A DNA stretch of 37,967 nt from Eisenbergiella porci (GCF_009696275.1 NZ_VUMI01000052.1:1-37967), one strand, 5' to 3'; counted from the stretch's first letter, positions 25,627-35,571 are shown. Numbers and translations are program-made. Notes: a model not told the origin generated them from the letters alone.

Positions 25627-27054
25627 TCAGGCATCATGGGCAAAGCCTCCGTTATGGGTCTCCTTGGCATTGTACAGTGCAGTATCCGCGGCTTTGGCCA
25701 GCGCCGCATAAGAGTCGCCCCTTTTTGCAACCACCGCGCCCGCTGAAATCGTAATGGAAGGCATATTCCGCTTCTTTGCCTCTTTGGCAATAGAATGGTT
25801 AATATCCCCGATAATTCCTCTGGCACCCCCATAATCAGCGGTATTGGATACAAAAATCGCAAATTCATCGCCATGCAGACGGGAAGCAAGATCGACGGTA
25901 CGGATATGGCCGATGATCATCTGGGCTGTGAGCTTGATCACCTCATCCCCCATACTATGGCCATATTCATCATTGATATGCTTAAAATGATCACCGTCTA
26001 TCATAATCAGGATTCCCCGTTCCTCATCCTCCATCTGTGCCAGATAGCTTTCCGTCTGGGAACGGAAGGATTTGAAATTCATTAGTCCCGTAAGGTCATC
26101 AATGGCCGCGGCCTTCTGCGCTGCGCTCAAGGCAAGCTCCAGGCGTTTCTGTGTCTGACCGAGCTCAATATATGCACTCTTCAGCTCACGGTTCTTCATT
26201 TCCCTGCTGATACGGCTGAATACATAAATCAACAGCAGCTCCACCAGAAGAAGGGGAACAAGCCAGGATCCCAGCGTAGCCGCCAGCATGGACAGCACAG
26301 GAACCAGCACCAGGAAATGATAATCTCCCGCTCCCAGCAGCAGTCCGTAATACCTGCCTCCGTTCAGAGGGACACAGATCGATTCTGATTCCGCTGCCGC
26401 CAGCCTGTCGAATTCAGGCTGAAAGCCCTGACGGAAGCTGCAGAAGGCCTCCGCCGCCTCAAGCTGCTCCTCCGCCTTGGAATACTGTTCCCCATCGGCC
26501 GGATCCGCCGCCTCAAGCTCCGCCCTGGCCGCTTCCACCGCGCCGCTGACTTCTTCCATGGGCACCAGCAGGCTGCCTCCCAAATAATCCTCCCTCGTAC
26601 TGCCGATTACCGTTCCGTTTTTATCATAAATCAGGACTTCTTCCTTCTTGTATCCCTCCATGGAGGATACCAGGCGCTGAATGTCTCCCATCTTAATATC
26701 ATATGCAAAAACAGTCTCGCCGTCCGGCTGAAGCTGTGACAGCGTAGTCAGTATATAATGATTGGCATAGCTCATATAGGGCGGCGTAAACACAATTTCC
26801 CCTTGCCCTGCCGCCGCGTCCTTATACCATGGGCGCTCCGTAGCCACATACCCCGTCTCCTCATACTGGGAATACGGCGTATCCCAGCTGTAAAGATAGC
26901 GTCCCTGATAATACATATACAGTCCGTCAAAGGTATCCCCTTCAATTTCCAGCATAGTGGAATCAATCCCCTTCAGGAAATCCCAGATACTGTCCGGATC
27001 CGGGCTGCTTTTAATCTCATTACGCATCATTTCCACAAACAGCCTGCTCTCCAT
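25627..27054 (-). CDS. Diguanylate cyclase with Cache-like sensor, N-terminally truncated
   Basis: This 475-residue protein has a Cache-like sensor region (about 1-245), one membrane helix (about 247-279), a short coiled segment, and a C-terminal GGDEF domain (about 310-470). The active-site motif reads HGDEF (394-398), a variant of GGDEF, and the inhibitory I-site RTVD is present 5 residues before it. The domain makes cyclic di-GMP. The protein begins in the middle of what should be the Cache domain: there is no first membrane helix, no visible ribosome binding site, and two stop codons lie 6-12 nt upstream in frame. It may be a decayed gene, or the start may be non-standard. Confidence 0.8.
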   Translation of the reverse strand: MESRLFVEMMRNEIKSSPDPDSIWDFLKGIDSTMLEIEGDTFDGLYMYYQGRYLYSWDTPYSQYEETGYVATERPWYKDAAAGQGEIVFTPPYMSYANHYILTTLSQLQPDGETVFAYDIKMGDIQRLVSSMEGYKKEEVLIYDKNGTVIGSTREDYLGGSLLVPMEEVSGAVEAARAELEAADPADGEQYSKAEEQLEAAEAFCSFRQGFQPEFDRLAAAESESICVPLNGGRYYGLLLGAGDYHFLVLVPVLSMLAATLGSWLVPLLLVELLLIYVFSRISREMKNRELKSAYIELGQTQKRLELALSAAQKAAAIDDLTGLMNFKSFRSQTESYLAQMEDEERGILIMIDGDHFKHINDEYGHSMGDEVIKLTAQMIIGHIRTVDLASRLHGDEFAIFVSNTADYGGARGIIGDINHSIAKEAKKRNMPSITISAGAVVAKRGDSYAALAKAADTALYNAKETHNGGFAHDA

Positions 27055-27181
27055 TACATACTATCACATATCTTGTCAAAAGTTCACGTTCTTTTATTTT
27101 ATCACGTTTATTTGTATAAATCTATGTCGTTTAATGTTTTCCGGTTTTATGTTTTCAGCCTTACTATTTTGCTGATTTATT

Positions 27182-27229
27182 TTTTCCGCTTTATCGCTTT
27201 TCCGGCTTATTGCTTTTCCGGCTTTCCAG
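27182..27229. repeat. 16-bp imperfect tandem repeat across the AraC-type stop codon
   Basis: Three 16-bp units lie at 27182, 27198 and 27214 (TTTTCCGCTTTATCGC, TTTTCCGGCTTATTGC, TTTTCCGGCTTTCCAG). A related TTTTCCGGTTTTATGT lies near 27137. The stop codon of the AraC-type gene (27207-27209) is inside the second unit, so the last residues, GKPEKQ, come from the repeat. Confidence 0.75.
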
Positions 27230-28181
27230 CCGCCCTTCTGTATTCCTTCGGCGTCATGCCGAACTCCTTCCGGAACAGCTTATTAAAATAAGAAATATTA
27301 TGGAACCCGTTTTCCAGCGCTGCCTCCATCACAGGCTGGTCCGACTGCGCCAGCGCCGCCGCCGCGCGTGACAGACGGTAATGATTGATATACTCCACAC
27401 AAGTCATCCCTGCAAACCGCTTAAAAAAGCTCATGAAATGAGCCTGGCTGAAATGGCACACCCCCGCCAGCTCTTCAATGGTCAGCGTCTCCGTATAATG
27501 CTCCTGAATAAATCCCAACACAGCCTTAAGCTTCCGCTCCAGCTCCGAATCACTGGCCGAGCTTTCATTCTTCACCACATAACCATACTGATACAAAAGC
27601 CGGAAAAACCGAAACAACTGCTCCTTCATAAAAAGCTCGATCCCCTCCCGCCTTCTCACTTCCCCGCCGTCCTCCTGACAGCCTGCAAAACGCGTATAAT
27701 TCTTATCCTCCAGACACGTCAGCATCTCCTTTATGCAGCCAAGCAGCGCCTCATGCCCCGGCTCTCCCTCCCGGATCACCGGAACGAACCGATACTTCCC
27801 CTTCTGCAGCGGACTGATATACTTAATCGTACACGCATCCGGCGTCTGATATCCCAGCATGTCCAAATGAAAAACCAGACTCTCCGAAATCATCTCCTTC
27901 TCCCTGAGCGCATGCGCCGAATGCAGCGTATGCGGGGAAATCAGCAAAATATCCCCCTTCACCACCCGGAAGGTCTCAAAATTAATATCATAATCAATCT
28001 CCCCATCCGCGATCCACGCCACCTCCGCCTCATCATGCCAATGCAGCGACAAATCCTGATAAGAAAACGGCACGATACACCGATACCGTTGAATCGGCAT
28101 CAACACATCCCCATGAGAAGCCTTCTCCTTAAAATCCGTAATTCCCATATCCTTCATCCCAAGCCATCCATTCCCTCCCAT
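27207..28181 (-). CDS. AraC-family transcription regulator
   Basis: This is a regulator of about 324 residues. The N-terminal cupin-like sugar-sensing domain shows LHWHDEAEVAWIADGE and VVKGDILLISPHTLHSAH. The C-terminal double helix-turn-helix begins near IEELAGVCHFSQAHFMSFFK and ends with HNISYFNKLFRKEFGMTPKE, the AraC signature. The ATG at 28181 is chosen over an in-frame TTG at 28208, because GGGGAG lies 6 nt before the ATG. It diverges from the GH31 gene, 304 bp away, and probably regulates that gene in response to a sugar. This is inferred from position only. Confidence 0.92.
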   Translation of the reverse strand: MGGNGWLGMKDMGITDFKEKASHGDVLMPIQRYRCIVPFSYQDLSLHWHDEAEVAWIADGEIDYDINFETFRVVKGDILLISPHTLHSAHALREKEMISESLVFHLDMLGYQTPDACTIKYISPLQKGKYRFVPVIREGEPGHEALLGCIKEMLTCLEDKNYTRFAGCQEDGGEVRRREGIELFMKEQLFRFFRLLYQYGYVVKNESSASDSELERKLKAVLGFIQEHYTETLTIEELAGVCHFSQAHFMSFFKRFAGMTCVEYINHYRLSRAAAALAQSDQPVMEAALENGFHNISYFNKLFRKEFGMTPKEYRRAAGKPEKQ

Positions 28182-28485
28182 TATAATCTCCCCGTCCCCC
28201 CCAGTCAACGCCCCTCAGTTTCAGAGAGTGTGCACAGAAGGGCTGTCCTGTCCATAGGTGAGGGGGGCGGTTTCCTGTTTTAAATGAAACATCCCTTGCT
28301 TTTACAAAATATATTTTATATTAATTCAAAAAAAATGAATGTTATTTATATTGTGTCTATTCCGTATTGTCCCAGATTTATTTATGCTGATATCAGATAG
28401 CCCGTAATAATAAATACATGCAAGGATTCTATTTTCCGGTACAAGTCGATTTCTTTGCAAGATTCAATGGGCAGATAGGAGAAAA
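28182..28485. other. Divergent intergenic region between AraC-type and GH31 genes
   Basis: There is no gene in these 304 bp. It becomes AT-rich from about 28280 onwards. The perfect 10-bp palindrome CTGATATCAG lies at 28387-28396, about 90 bp before the GH31 start, a possible operator. A short inverted repeat GTTTC...GAAAC lies near 28270. No clear promoter could be fixed by eye. Confidence 0.4.
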
Positions 28486-30483
28486 ATGATTTATCAGAAA
28501 GAACAGGCTTTGGGATATCGTTATAATGGTGAAATTCTTGAAATTGTCGCCTGGGGGAAAAACAGCCTTCGGATCCGAGCTGTTATGCAGGGAGAAATAA
28601 TAAATACAGATTATGCTTTGCTGGAACCAGAACCGACGAAATGTATAATAACCGTCCAAGAAGATAAAGGCGAAATTATAAATGGTAAAATTCGGGCACT
28701 TTTAGAGTATATTCCCGGAAAAAAGGATTGCTTATTATCTGTCTTCCATTCTAATGGGAAATTATTGTTAAAAGAATATGGAGATGGTGGCGCACTTCGC
28801 CTGAAATCAAGGGAGTTTAAACCACGGATAGGAGGAGATTTTTCGCTTACAGTAAGCTTTGCTTCTGATCCGGAAGAAAAGCTATATGGCATGGGACAAT
28901 ATCAGCAGACTGTTCTGGACTGGAAAGGCAGTATTGCTGAACTGGCTCATAGAAATTCTCAGGTTAGCATCCCTTTTGTATTGTCAGACAGAGGTTATGG
29001 GTTTTTATGGCATAATCCGGCAATTGGAAAAGCAGTCTTTGGAAAAAATATAACGCAATGGTATAGTGAAGCGGCCAGGCAGATGGATTATTGGATTACT
29101 GCAGGGGATGAGCCGGCAGAGATCCTTAAATCCTATGCAAATGCTACAGGAAAAGTTCCTGAAATGCCAGAATACGGACTCGGTTTCTGGCAAAGTAAGC
29201 TTCGCTACTGGAATCAGAAAGAACTTTTGCAAATTGCTGAGGAATATCATAAAAGAGGAATTCCCCTAGATGTAATTGTTTGTGATTTTTTTCATTGGAC
29301 AAAACTAGGAGATTTTAAGTTTGACAGAGAATTCTTCCCGGAGCCGGAACAAATGGTTCAGAGGCTGAAGGAATTAGGGATACAATTGATGGTTTCTGTA
29401 TGGCCTGAGGTAGCTCAGGACAGTGAAAACAGAGAAGAAATGCAGGAAAAGGGATTATTAATTAAGCCTGAAAGAGGAGTGGATATAACCAAATTATTTG
29501 GTGGAAATAGTTCGATTTTGGATCCCACTAATAAAGAAACAAGAGAATTCGTATGGGAAAAATGCAAAAAAAATTATTATGATATGGGCATTCATTTGTT
29601 CTGGCTGGATGATGCGGAGCCTAATTATTCTGCTCTTGATTTTGATAACTACAGACTATACATGGGAAGTAATCTGCAGATAGGAAATTTATTTCCCCAA
29701 ATGTATGCCCGGATTTTTTATGAAGGAATGCAGCAAGTGGGCATGGATGCCATTGTGAATCTGGTACGATGCGGCTGGGCCGGAAGTCAGAGGTATGGCG
29801 CATTAATATGGTCTGGCGATATACAGAGTACCTACGAGGATCTGCGGAAACAACTTTGTGCCGGGCTTAGTATGGCGGTTTGCGGCATTCCATGGTGGAC
29901 AACTGACATCGGTGGTTTTACCGGAGGGGATCCTAACAATGAAGGCTTCAGAAAACTATTGCTCCGATGGTTTGAATGGGGAACCTTTTGTCCTGTCATG
30001 CGTCTTCATGGCGATAGAATTCCATCCCGTAAGCTGTATCATAAAAATGGAAATGAAGCTATGTTCACAGGAGGCGAAAACGAAATATGGAGTTTTGGCG
30101 AGGATGCATACGAAGTCATGACTAAGTATATCCGGATAAGGGAAAAACTGCGTCCTTATCTTAGAAAATTAATGAAAGAGGCACATATAGAGGGAGCCCC
30201 GATAATGCGTCCTATGTTTTATGAATTTCCATATGATAAAAATTGTTGGAGTCTGCAGGAACAATATATGCTTGGAGATACGCTTTTGGTGGCTCCTATC
30301 CTTTATGAGAATACTTTTGAAAAAGATGTTTATTTGCCTTTAGGCTCCGCTTGGTACAGTCTGCTGGACAAAAGGATGATAAATGGAGGGGTCTGGCTTA
30401 CCATTTCCGCAAATATAGATGAAATCCCGGTTTTCGTCAGGGAAGATAAAATGACAGAGGATTGGGGCAGTCTGTTTCAATGA
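28486..30483 (+). CDS. Glycoside hydrolase family 31 (alpha-glucosidase / alpha-xylosidase)
   Basis: This retaining alpha-glycosidase has 665 residues. An N-terminal beta-sandwich is followed by a TIM barrel. The nucleophile is probably Asp375 in FWLDDAEPN and the acid/base Asp445 in WSGDIQST; PWWTTDIGGFTGG is typical of the family. The WLDDAEP form is near that of bacterial alpha-xylosidases and related enzymes, but alpha-glucosidase activity is also possible. There is no signal peptide, so the substrate must be imported, probably by the ABC system at 34207-37422. The ATG has AGGAG 4 nt upstream. It is single-gene, with a terminator at 30500. Confidence 0.93.
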   Translation: MIYQKEQALGYRYNGEILEIVAWGKNSLRIRAVMQGEIINTDYALLEPEPTKCIITVQEDKGEIINGKIRALLEYIPGKKDCLLSVFHSNGKLLLKEYGDGGALRLKSREFKPRIGGDFSLTVSFASDPEEKLYGMGQYQQTVLDWKGSIAELAHRNSQVSIPFVLSDRGYGFLWHNPAIGKAVFGKNITQWYSEAARQMDYWITAGDEPAEILKSYANATGKVPEMPEYGLGFWQSKLRYWNQKELLQIAEEYHKRGIPLDVIVCDFFHWTKLGDFKFDREFFPEPEQMVQRLKELGIQLMVSVWPEVAQDSENREEMQEKGLLIKPERGVDITKLFGGNSSILDPTNKETREFVWEKCKKNYYDMGIHLFWLDDAEPNYSALDFDNYRLYMGSNLQIGNLFPQMYARIFYEGMQQVGMDAIVNLVRCGWAGSQRYGALIWSGDIQSTYEDLRKQLCAGLSMAVCGIPWWTTDIGGFTGGDPNNEGFRKLLLRWFEWGTFCPVMRLHGDRIPSRKLYHKNGNEAMFTGGENEIWSFGEDAYEVMTKYIRIREKLRPYLRKLMKEAHIEGAPIMRPMFYEFPYDKNCWSLQEQYMLGDTLLVAPILYENTFEKDVYLPLGSAWYSLLDKRMINGGVWLTISANIDEIPVFVREDKMTEDWGSLFQ

Positions 30484-30499
30484 CACACAACAGCTGGAT

Positions 30500-30533
30500 A
30501 AAGGAGGAAACCTCCAAAAGGGGTTCCTCCTTT
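30500..30533. terminator. Bidirectional terminator between GH31 and YesN-type genes
   Basis: Arms AAAGGAGGAA and TTCCTCCTTT pair perfectly over 10 bp, with two more pairs past a mismatch. The right arm itself ends in the T run on the plus strand, and the same holds on the minus strand. It lies between two convergent genes. Confidence 0.85.
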
Positions 30534-30537
30534 TCAA

Positions 30538-32154
30538 TTAAGGTGAAGAAGAATGCTTTTGCAAGTAAGAACTGGGAGAACATCCTGCTATATTTTTGAA
30601 TACCTTACTAAAATAAAATTCACTGCTGAAATTAAGAATTTCTGCAACTTCATAAACCTTCAAATTTTCAGTCCTCAGTAATTCTTTGGCTTTTTCTATT
30701 TTTACTTGATTCACATAATCATTAAAACAGGTATCGTTATACTTTCTAAAAAGAATACTAAGATAATTGGATGTAATGCCGAATATTGCAGCTACTTCCC
30801 GCTGCGTAATCCGCTCGCACACATGGGAACAGATATATTTTCGGATATTAGCCACAATATGATTTGTCAGATGTTTTTGTTCACGTTCAATATATTGGCA
30901 CAGCCCCTTGTTAAGCTTGTTCAGATAATTAATAACCTGCATTACTGAAGTAAGACTGTGTATAGTCAGATAATTTTCCGGCTCATCTGAAAAAATATCC
31001 ATTACAATTTCTTCTCCGGAAGGAAGCAGAGATATGCATAGGTGTAAAATATTGCAGGATATATCTGTTGCCTGAAGAAGCTTCTGTGGTTTGTTTTGAA
31101 AAAGAACAATAATATCATGGAAAAGGCTGTTAATCTTTACAATATTAAATTCCTCAAAAGCCAGAGAAAATTCTTTGCGAAAAATACTGATATTAAATGT
31201 ATTCTGAATCAACAATTTAGGAGAATCAGGATTATAAAAAACAATATGCTCACGGCTATCTGACGAAGACATAAGAAGGCGTGCCGTTTGATAAGACGCG
31301 GATATGGAAGATGCGGAGTTCACAGTCTCCCCAAGAGTACATTTAACATCTGCATGGAAATAAGAATAAATCATTTCACACATATTCTCCATGGCTTCCC
31401 TTATCGTAAGGAGAAACTCCTGAATATCTTTTGTTTTCCAGCAGAAAATAATACAGAAATATTCTAAATCCATAGATACTGTGTAACAGGGAATGTGTTT
31501 CCTGAGCAATTCTTTAGCAATCTGAAGTATACTGACGGACATAGTAACAGATGCCTCAGCATGCGGTGCAGCGCCATTATATCGATTTCCTGTATAGCAG
31601 TAAGCAACAGAAAACAGCCCAAAATCAAACTGCAATCCCAAATTTTCTGATTGTAGTTGGAATTGTTCAGTACTTTCAAACAGATTATGAAGGAGGTATA
31701 TAAAAAACTTGTTTTGTATAGAGGAAAGCATCTGCTCTTTTAAAGAAAACTGCGATATATTATTTTCATTTTTTATTTTATCTACTGATTTTACGGCTCT
31801 TTCAACGGCTGCCTTCAAAATATCAGGTGTTAAATCAAGCTTAATCAGATAATCCAGCACATTATAGCTGATTGCTTCCTTCGCATATTCAAAATCTTCA
31901 TATACAGTCAGCAAAAGGAAAATAGGCAGCTCATAATTACGGCTTCTGCACTCTCTGATAAGCTCCAAGCCTGACATAAGCGGCATCTTAATATCAGTTA
32001 TAACGATATCAGGCCGATATTCTTCAATCATTTTTAAAGCCTGTTCCCCATTAAAAGCGTGGGGCAGCAATTGGATATCATATTCCTTCCAGTTAAGCAT
32101 GGACTCAATGCCTACGCTTACCAAGGGCTCATCATCAACAATTAACAATTTCAT
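30538..32154 (-). CDS. YesN-type response regulator (receiver + AraC HTH)
   Basis: This 538-residue regulator starts with a receiver domain: IVDDEPLV, the phosphorylated Asp54 in DIVITDIKMPLMSG, and Lys105 in DYLIKLD. A long middle domain follows, then a C-terminal AraC helix-turn-helix (about 430-535; REVAAIFGITSNYLSILFRK, VAEILNFSSEFYFSKVFK). It should be phosphorylated by the kinase encoded just upstream and then switch on sugar genes. Its ATG overlaps the kinase stop by ATGA. The neighbours (GH31, ABC importer) are the likely targets. Confidence 0.95.
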   Translation of the reverse strand: MKLLIVDDEPLVSVGIESMLNWKEYDIQLLPHAFNGEQALKMIEEYRPDIVITDIKMPLMSGLELIRECRSRNYELPIFLLLTVYEDFEYAKEAISYNVLDYLIKLDLTPDILKAAVERAVKSVDKIKNENNISQFSLKEQMLSSIQNKFFIYLLHNLFESTEQFQLQSENLGLQFDFGLFSVAYCYTGNRYNGAAPHAEASVTMSVSILQIAKELLRKHIPCYTVSMDLEYFCIIFCWKTKDIQEFLLTIREAMENMCEMIYSYFHADVKCTLGETVNSASSISASYQTARLLMSSSDSREHIVFYNPDSPKLLIQNTFNISIFRKEFSLAFEEFNIVKINSLFHDIIVLFQNKPQKLLQATDISCNILHLCISLLPSGEEIVMDIFSDEPENYLTIHSLTSVMQVINYLNKLNKGLCQYIEREQKHLTNHIVANIRKYICSHVCERITQREVAAIFGITSNYLSILFRKYNDTCFNDYVNQVKIEKAKELLRTENLKVYEVAEILNFSSEFYFSKVFKNIAGCSPSSYLQKHSSSP

Positions 32155-33944
32155 GATGTGAAATCATTCCTTTCTTTTGTGCAAGGCAGAGCAATTGAGA
32201 TTTGAGTATATTGATTCAACTCACTTTTAATCTGAAGACCATATTCTTCCCCGAAATGATACTTAATCCGCATATTTACATTAGATATGCCGATTTTTTT
32301 TATATCACCGGCCTCATTATCCCCATACAGCAATTGCTCAGCAAGTTCTTTTGAAATTCCTATACCATTATCAGTTATAATTATTACAAAACTACTGTTA
32401 TTAATATTACGAATATCTATACTAATGATACCTTGCTGTCCCTTCGATTCAATTCCATGAAAGATAGCGTTCTCTACAAGGGGCTGCAACATCATTTTAG
32501 GAACCATGCATTCATAAAGTTCTGGATTATCTATGTGTACCAAAAGTTTTATTGAACCAGAGTACCGATACTTTTCAATCAAAAAATAATCATTCAGCAA
32601 ATCCAGCTCATCCTTAAGCGGTATCAGATATTTTGTGTTTTTTGTTATATTTTTTAATAGATGAGACAGAGAAGTGGTCATTTCCGGAATCCCCGTAGCA
32701 TTCTGCAGAATCGCCATCAACCGTATGGAATTAAGGGTATTATACAGGAAATGGGGATTAATTTGATCATGTAAAATTTGTATTTCCAAATCCTGTTTCT
32801 GCTTTTCCATAACGATCTTGCGTTCTATCAGCTCTTTTATATCCTGGGCCATTATATTAATGCCATGCCCTACCTGTCCTAACTCGTTTCCACCTTCTAT
32901 TTCGGGTGAATAAGTAAAATCACCTTGCGAAATAGCATGTATTTTTTCGTGGATATTGTATATAGGCTTTCCAATATGATAATTCAAATATAGAACTATA
33001 ATCGCAGTAAGAAACATTACCATTAATAATGACAAAAAAAGCGTAAAATAATAAAAGTGTTCGGAAGAATCGATATCACTTTTGGAAATCAACTGCAAAA
33101 AGGTAAGTCCTTCAATAGAGGATGGATATGTAATCAGGATACTGGAGGAATTGGTTGAATCCAGGTAAACCTTCTCTGTTCGTGTCCGGCTGTTATAAGC
33201 AATATTGTTATATTCACGGATACTGCGCCACTCCCTGTCTACAGGGAGAATTTGATGATCTGCGATTTCATAGATTTGCTCATTCAATTCAAAAAAGAGC
33301 CTGTTTCCTGTAGATGTTTCATAATTAGCCGTAGAATCATTAATTATGCTTACCGGAACAGCCATATAAATCCACCCTATAGAAGTTCCATTAAACAAAG
33401 TTATATTCTGTACCACGGAGAAAATCTGATGTCCGGGAACAAGGGGATCCTGAAAAATTCCGGTAAGGACAGGCAGTTTAGGAGGGATCTTATCCTTTAG
33501 CTGCAGTGAATCATAAATAATACTCGCATCAAAAATACTGGCATCGTCCCAGTTTGCAGTTAGTATCTGCATAAAACCTGTGTCGTAATTACTCACTACC
33601 AAACGTTCAATATATTGGCTGGATGCGGTACTGTAGAATTCTTCCTTTAAGCGTTCATAGGAATCCAATGGTTTGGGCGCATCTGAAGGAGTAGTCAGAT
33701 AATTAAAAACAGAATTATTACTTGCACACCAGTTAGAGAAGCTGAATATGTTATTCAGGTTTTGTGAAACCGTGTCAGTAATCAGCTGTAAATTGAATTC
33801 GGCCGCTCTGATTATCTTTTTCTGAGAAAAGGATTCATAAAATGTACGATAAGATATCGTCATCAAGATAATAAGAGCAAGCGCATAAATAACGGTTATT
33901 TTGGTAATCTGATACCGTATAGACTGCGAATTGATATGTTTCAT
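32151..33944 (-). CDS. YesM-type sensor histidine kinase
   Basis: This membrane kinase has 597 residues. Helix 1 is at about 15-33, then an extracellular Cache-like sensor of some 260 residues, helix 2 at about 298-321, and a HAMP linker. The histidine-kinase domain (His_kinase type, LytS/YesM family) has the phosphorylated His398 in DQINPHFLYNTLNS, an N-box (VENAIFHGIESKG) and a G-box (ITDNGIGIS). Such kinases sense carbohydrates outside the cell, often through a binding protein. The start has GAGGAG about 10 nt upstream. It is cotranscribed with the response regulator and divergent from the ABC importer operon. Confidence 0.95.
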   Translation of the reverse strand: MKHINSQSIRYQITKITVIYALALIILMTISYRTFYESFSQKKIIRAAEFNLQLITDTVSQNLNNIFSFSNWCASNNSVFNYLTTPSDAPKPLDSYERLKEEFYSTASSQYIERLVVSNYDTGFMQILTANWDDASIFDASIIYDSLQLKDKIPPKLPVLTGIFQDPLVPGHQIFSVVQNITLFNGTSIGWIYMAVPVSIINDSTANYETSTGNRLFFELNEQIYEIADHQILPVDREWRSIREYNNIAYNSRTRTEKVYLDSTNSSSILITYPSSIEGLTFLQLISKSDIDSSEHFYYFTLFLSLLMVMFLTAIIVLYLNYHIGKPIYNIHEKIHAISQGDFTYSPEIEGGNELGQVGHGINIMAQDIKELIERKIVMEKQKQDLEIQILHDQINPHFLYNTLNSIRLMAILQNATGIPEMTTSLSHLLKNITKNTKYLIPLKDELDLLNDYFLIEKYRYSGSIKLLVHIDNPELYECMVPKMMLQPLVENAIFHGIESKGQQGIISIDIRNINNSSFVIIITDNGIGISKELAEQLLYGDNEAGDIKKIGISNVNMRIKYHFGEEYGLQIKSELNQYTQISIALPCTKERNDFTS

Positions 33945-33975
33945 AGATGGTAAACTCCTCTATAATCGTCATGTG

Positions 33976-33989
33976 AACAAATGTTTGTT
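33976..33989. promoter_or_regulatory. Dyad AACAAA-N2-TTTGTT between the kinase and importer operons
   Basis: A 6-bp-arm inverted repeat lies 32 bp upstream of the kinase start, in the 262-bp divergent region. It is a possible binding site for a regulator of both operons. No other clear site was found here apart from the importer promoter. Confidence 0.35.
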
Positions 33990-34136
33990 TTTTTATGTTT
34001 TTCATAAGTATATCATAAAAAAATCAGGAAATCCATGATTTGAGAAAACAGTCAAAAATACTGTATTTATTTCAAAAATATTATATGTTGAGTAAAAAAC
34101 AAACTGAAAAAACGTATATAATTTATATTTACTGCA

Positions 34137-34165
34137 TTCCACACAAGAATAGTACTTGTTATAAT
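34137..34165 (+). promoter_or_regulatory. Probable promoter of the sugar importer operon
   Basis: An extended -10, TGTTATAAT (hexamer 34160-34165), has a weak -35 TTCCAC at 34137-34142 with a 17-bp spacer. A poor -35 fits a promoter that needs an activator such as the YesN-type regulator. The ribosome binding site AGGAGG is 26 bp downstream. Confidence 0.55.
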
Positions 34166-34206
34166 CAGTTTAGTTAATAAAAATTGATATAGGAGGAATT
34201 AGAATT

Positions 34207-35571
34207 ATGAAAAGTACATGGACAAAAAAGGCACTTGGGTTATTTCTAACAATTTCACTGGCTGGTACTCTTTTAGCCGGTTGCGGCAGTGAACCGCAGA
34301 AGAACAATGTGGAAGAACCACAGGAGAAAAGTAAACAGGAGACCGTCAGCGCTGAAACAAAAGATACGAATGCTGAAGAAGTGGTATTGAATCTTGCTTG
34401 CTGGGATTATGAGTCGTCTTCTGATGTACAGGCTATCGTTAAAGGTTTTGAGGAAGCCAATCCAGGAGTTAAAATTAATCCGGTGGATTTAGGCTCTGCA
34501 GATTATACTACCATGCTGACTACCCAGCTTTCCGGAGGTTCCAGTGATATTGATATTATCAATGTAAAGGATATGCCTGGCTATGTAAGAATGGTGGATG
34601 CTGGTTTTTTGGAACCTTTAGATGATTTTATTGCATCAGAAGGAATTGATACCACCATGTACGGAGGCATCCCCGAACAGACATTGATTGACGGCAAGCA
34701 GTACACTTTACCCTGGGTTCGTTCTTACTATATTCTGTTTTACAATAAAGACCTTTTTGATCAGGCAGGAACAGCATATCCAAGTAATGATCTTACAATG
34801 GAAGAATATGATGCATTAGCAAGAAAAATGACTAATGACAAAGTAGGCCAGGACAAGGTATATGGCACACATTACCATGTTTGGAGAGGTTGCGTTACCG
34901 GTTTTTCCATACTGGACGGAAAGCATGATTATGCAAGTGGGAACTATGAATATATGAAACCTTTCTATGAAATGGTAATGAAAGAACAGGAAGACGGTAT
35001 ATGTATGGATTATTCTTCCCTGAAAACAAGTCAGACACATTACAGCGGTGTATTCCAGAATAACCAATGTGCAATGCTTCCCATTGGTTCCTGGTTTGTA
35101 GCTACTATGATGGGAAAAGTTAAAGCTGGAGAATCTGAGTGTACGAACTGGGGTATTGTTAAACTGCCTCATCCTGAAGGCGTGGAAGCTGGTACGACAG
35201 TAGGAAGCGGCAGCTTTGTAAGTGTGAATGCAGCATCCAAAAATAAAGAGCTGGCATTAAAATATGTTGCTTTTGCAACCGGAAAAGAAGGCGCCCTGAT
35301 TACGGCGAATACAGGTTTTCTGCCTGGAATGGATTTGCCGGAAGCATTAACTGTAATAACAAGTAACGAATACTTCCCTCAGGATGAAAATAGTAAAGAA
35401 GCATTAAAAACAGCAACTGTGTACCTGGACGCACCGATTAATAAAAAGACCGGAGAAATTGATATTGCATTGAATACGCAGCATGACAATATCATGTCAG
35501 GGAATGTGACGATAGACGAGGGTATTCAGGCAATGAATGAAGAGGTAGGCAAAATACTTAACGAAAATTAA
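34207..35571 (+). CDS. Family 1 sugar-binding lipoprotein of an ABC importer
   Basis: This is a 454-residue SBP_bac_1 protein. A lipoprotein signal with lipobox LAGC is at about residues 22-25, then a Glu/Lys-rich linker, then the binding fold (VLNLACWDYESSSDVQAIVK, GFEEANPGVKINPV, VKDMPGYVRMVDAGFLEPLDD). It captures a sugar or oligosaccharide outside the cell for the two permeases that follow. The ATG has AGGAGG 10 nt upstream. A hairpin after its stop suggests it is made in excess over the permeases. Confidence 0.95.
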   Translation: MKSTWTKKALGLFLTISLAGTLLAGCGSEPQKNNVEEPQEKSKQETVSAETKDTNAEEVVLNLACWDYESSSDVQAIVKGFEEANPGVKINPVDLGSADYTTMLTTQLSGGSSDIDIINVKDMPGYVRMVDAGFLEPLDDFIASEGIDTTMYGGIPEQTLIDGKQYTLPWVRSYYILFYNKDLFDQAGTAYPSNDLTMEEYDALARKMTNDKVGQDKVYGTHYHVWRGCVTGFSILDGKHDYASGNYEYMKPFYEMVMKEQEDGICMDYSSLKTSQTHYSGVFQNNQCAMLPIGSWFVATMMGKVKAGESECTNWGIVKLPHPEGVEAGTTVGSGSFVSVNAASKNKELALKYVAFATGKEGALITANTGFLPGMDLPEALTVITSNEYFPQDENSKEALKTATVYLDAPINKKTGEIDIALNTQHDNIMSGNVTIDEGIQAMNEEVGKILNEN

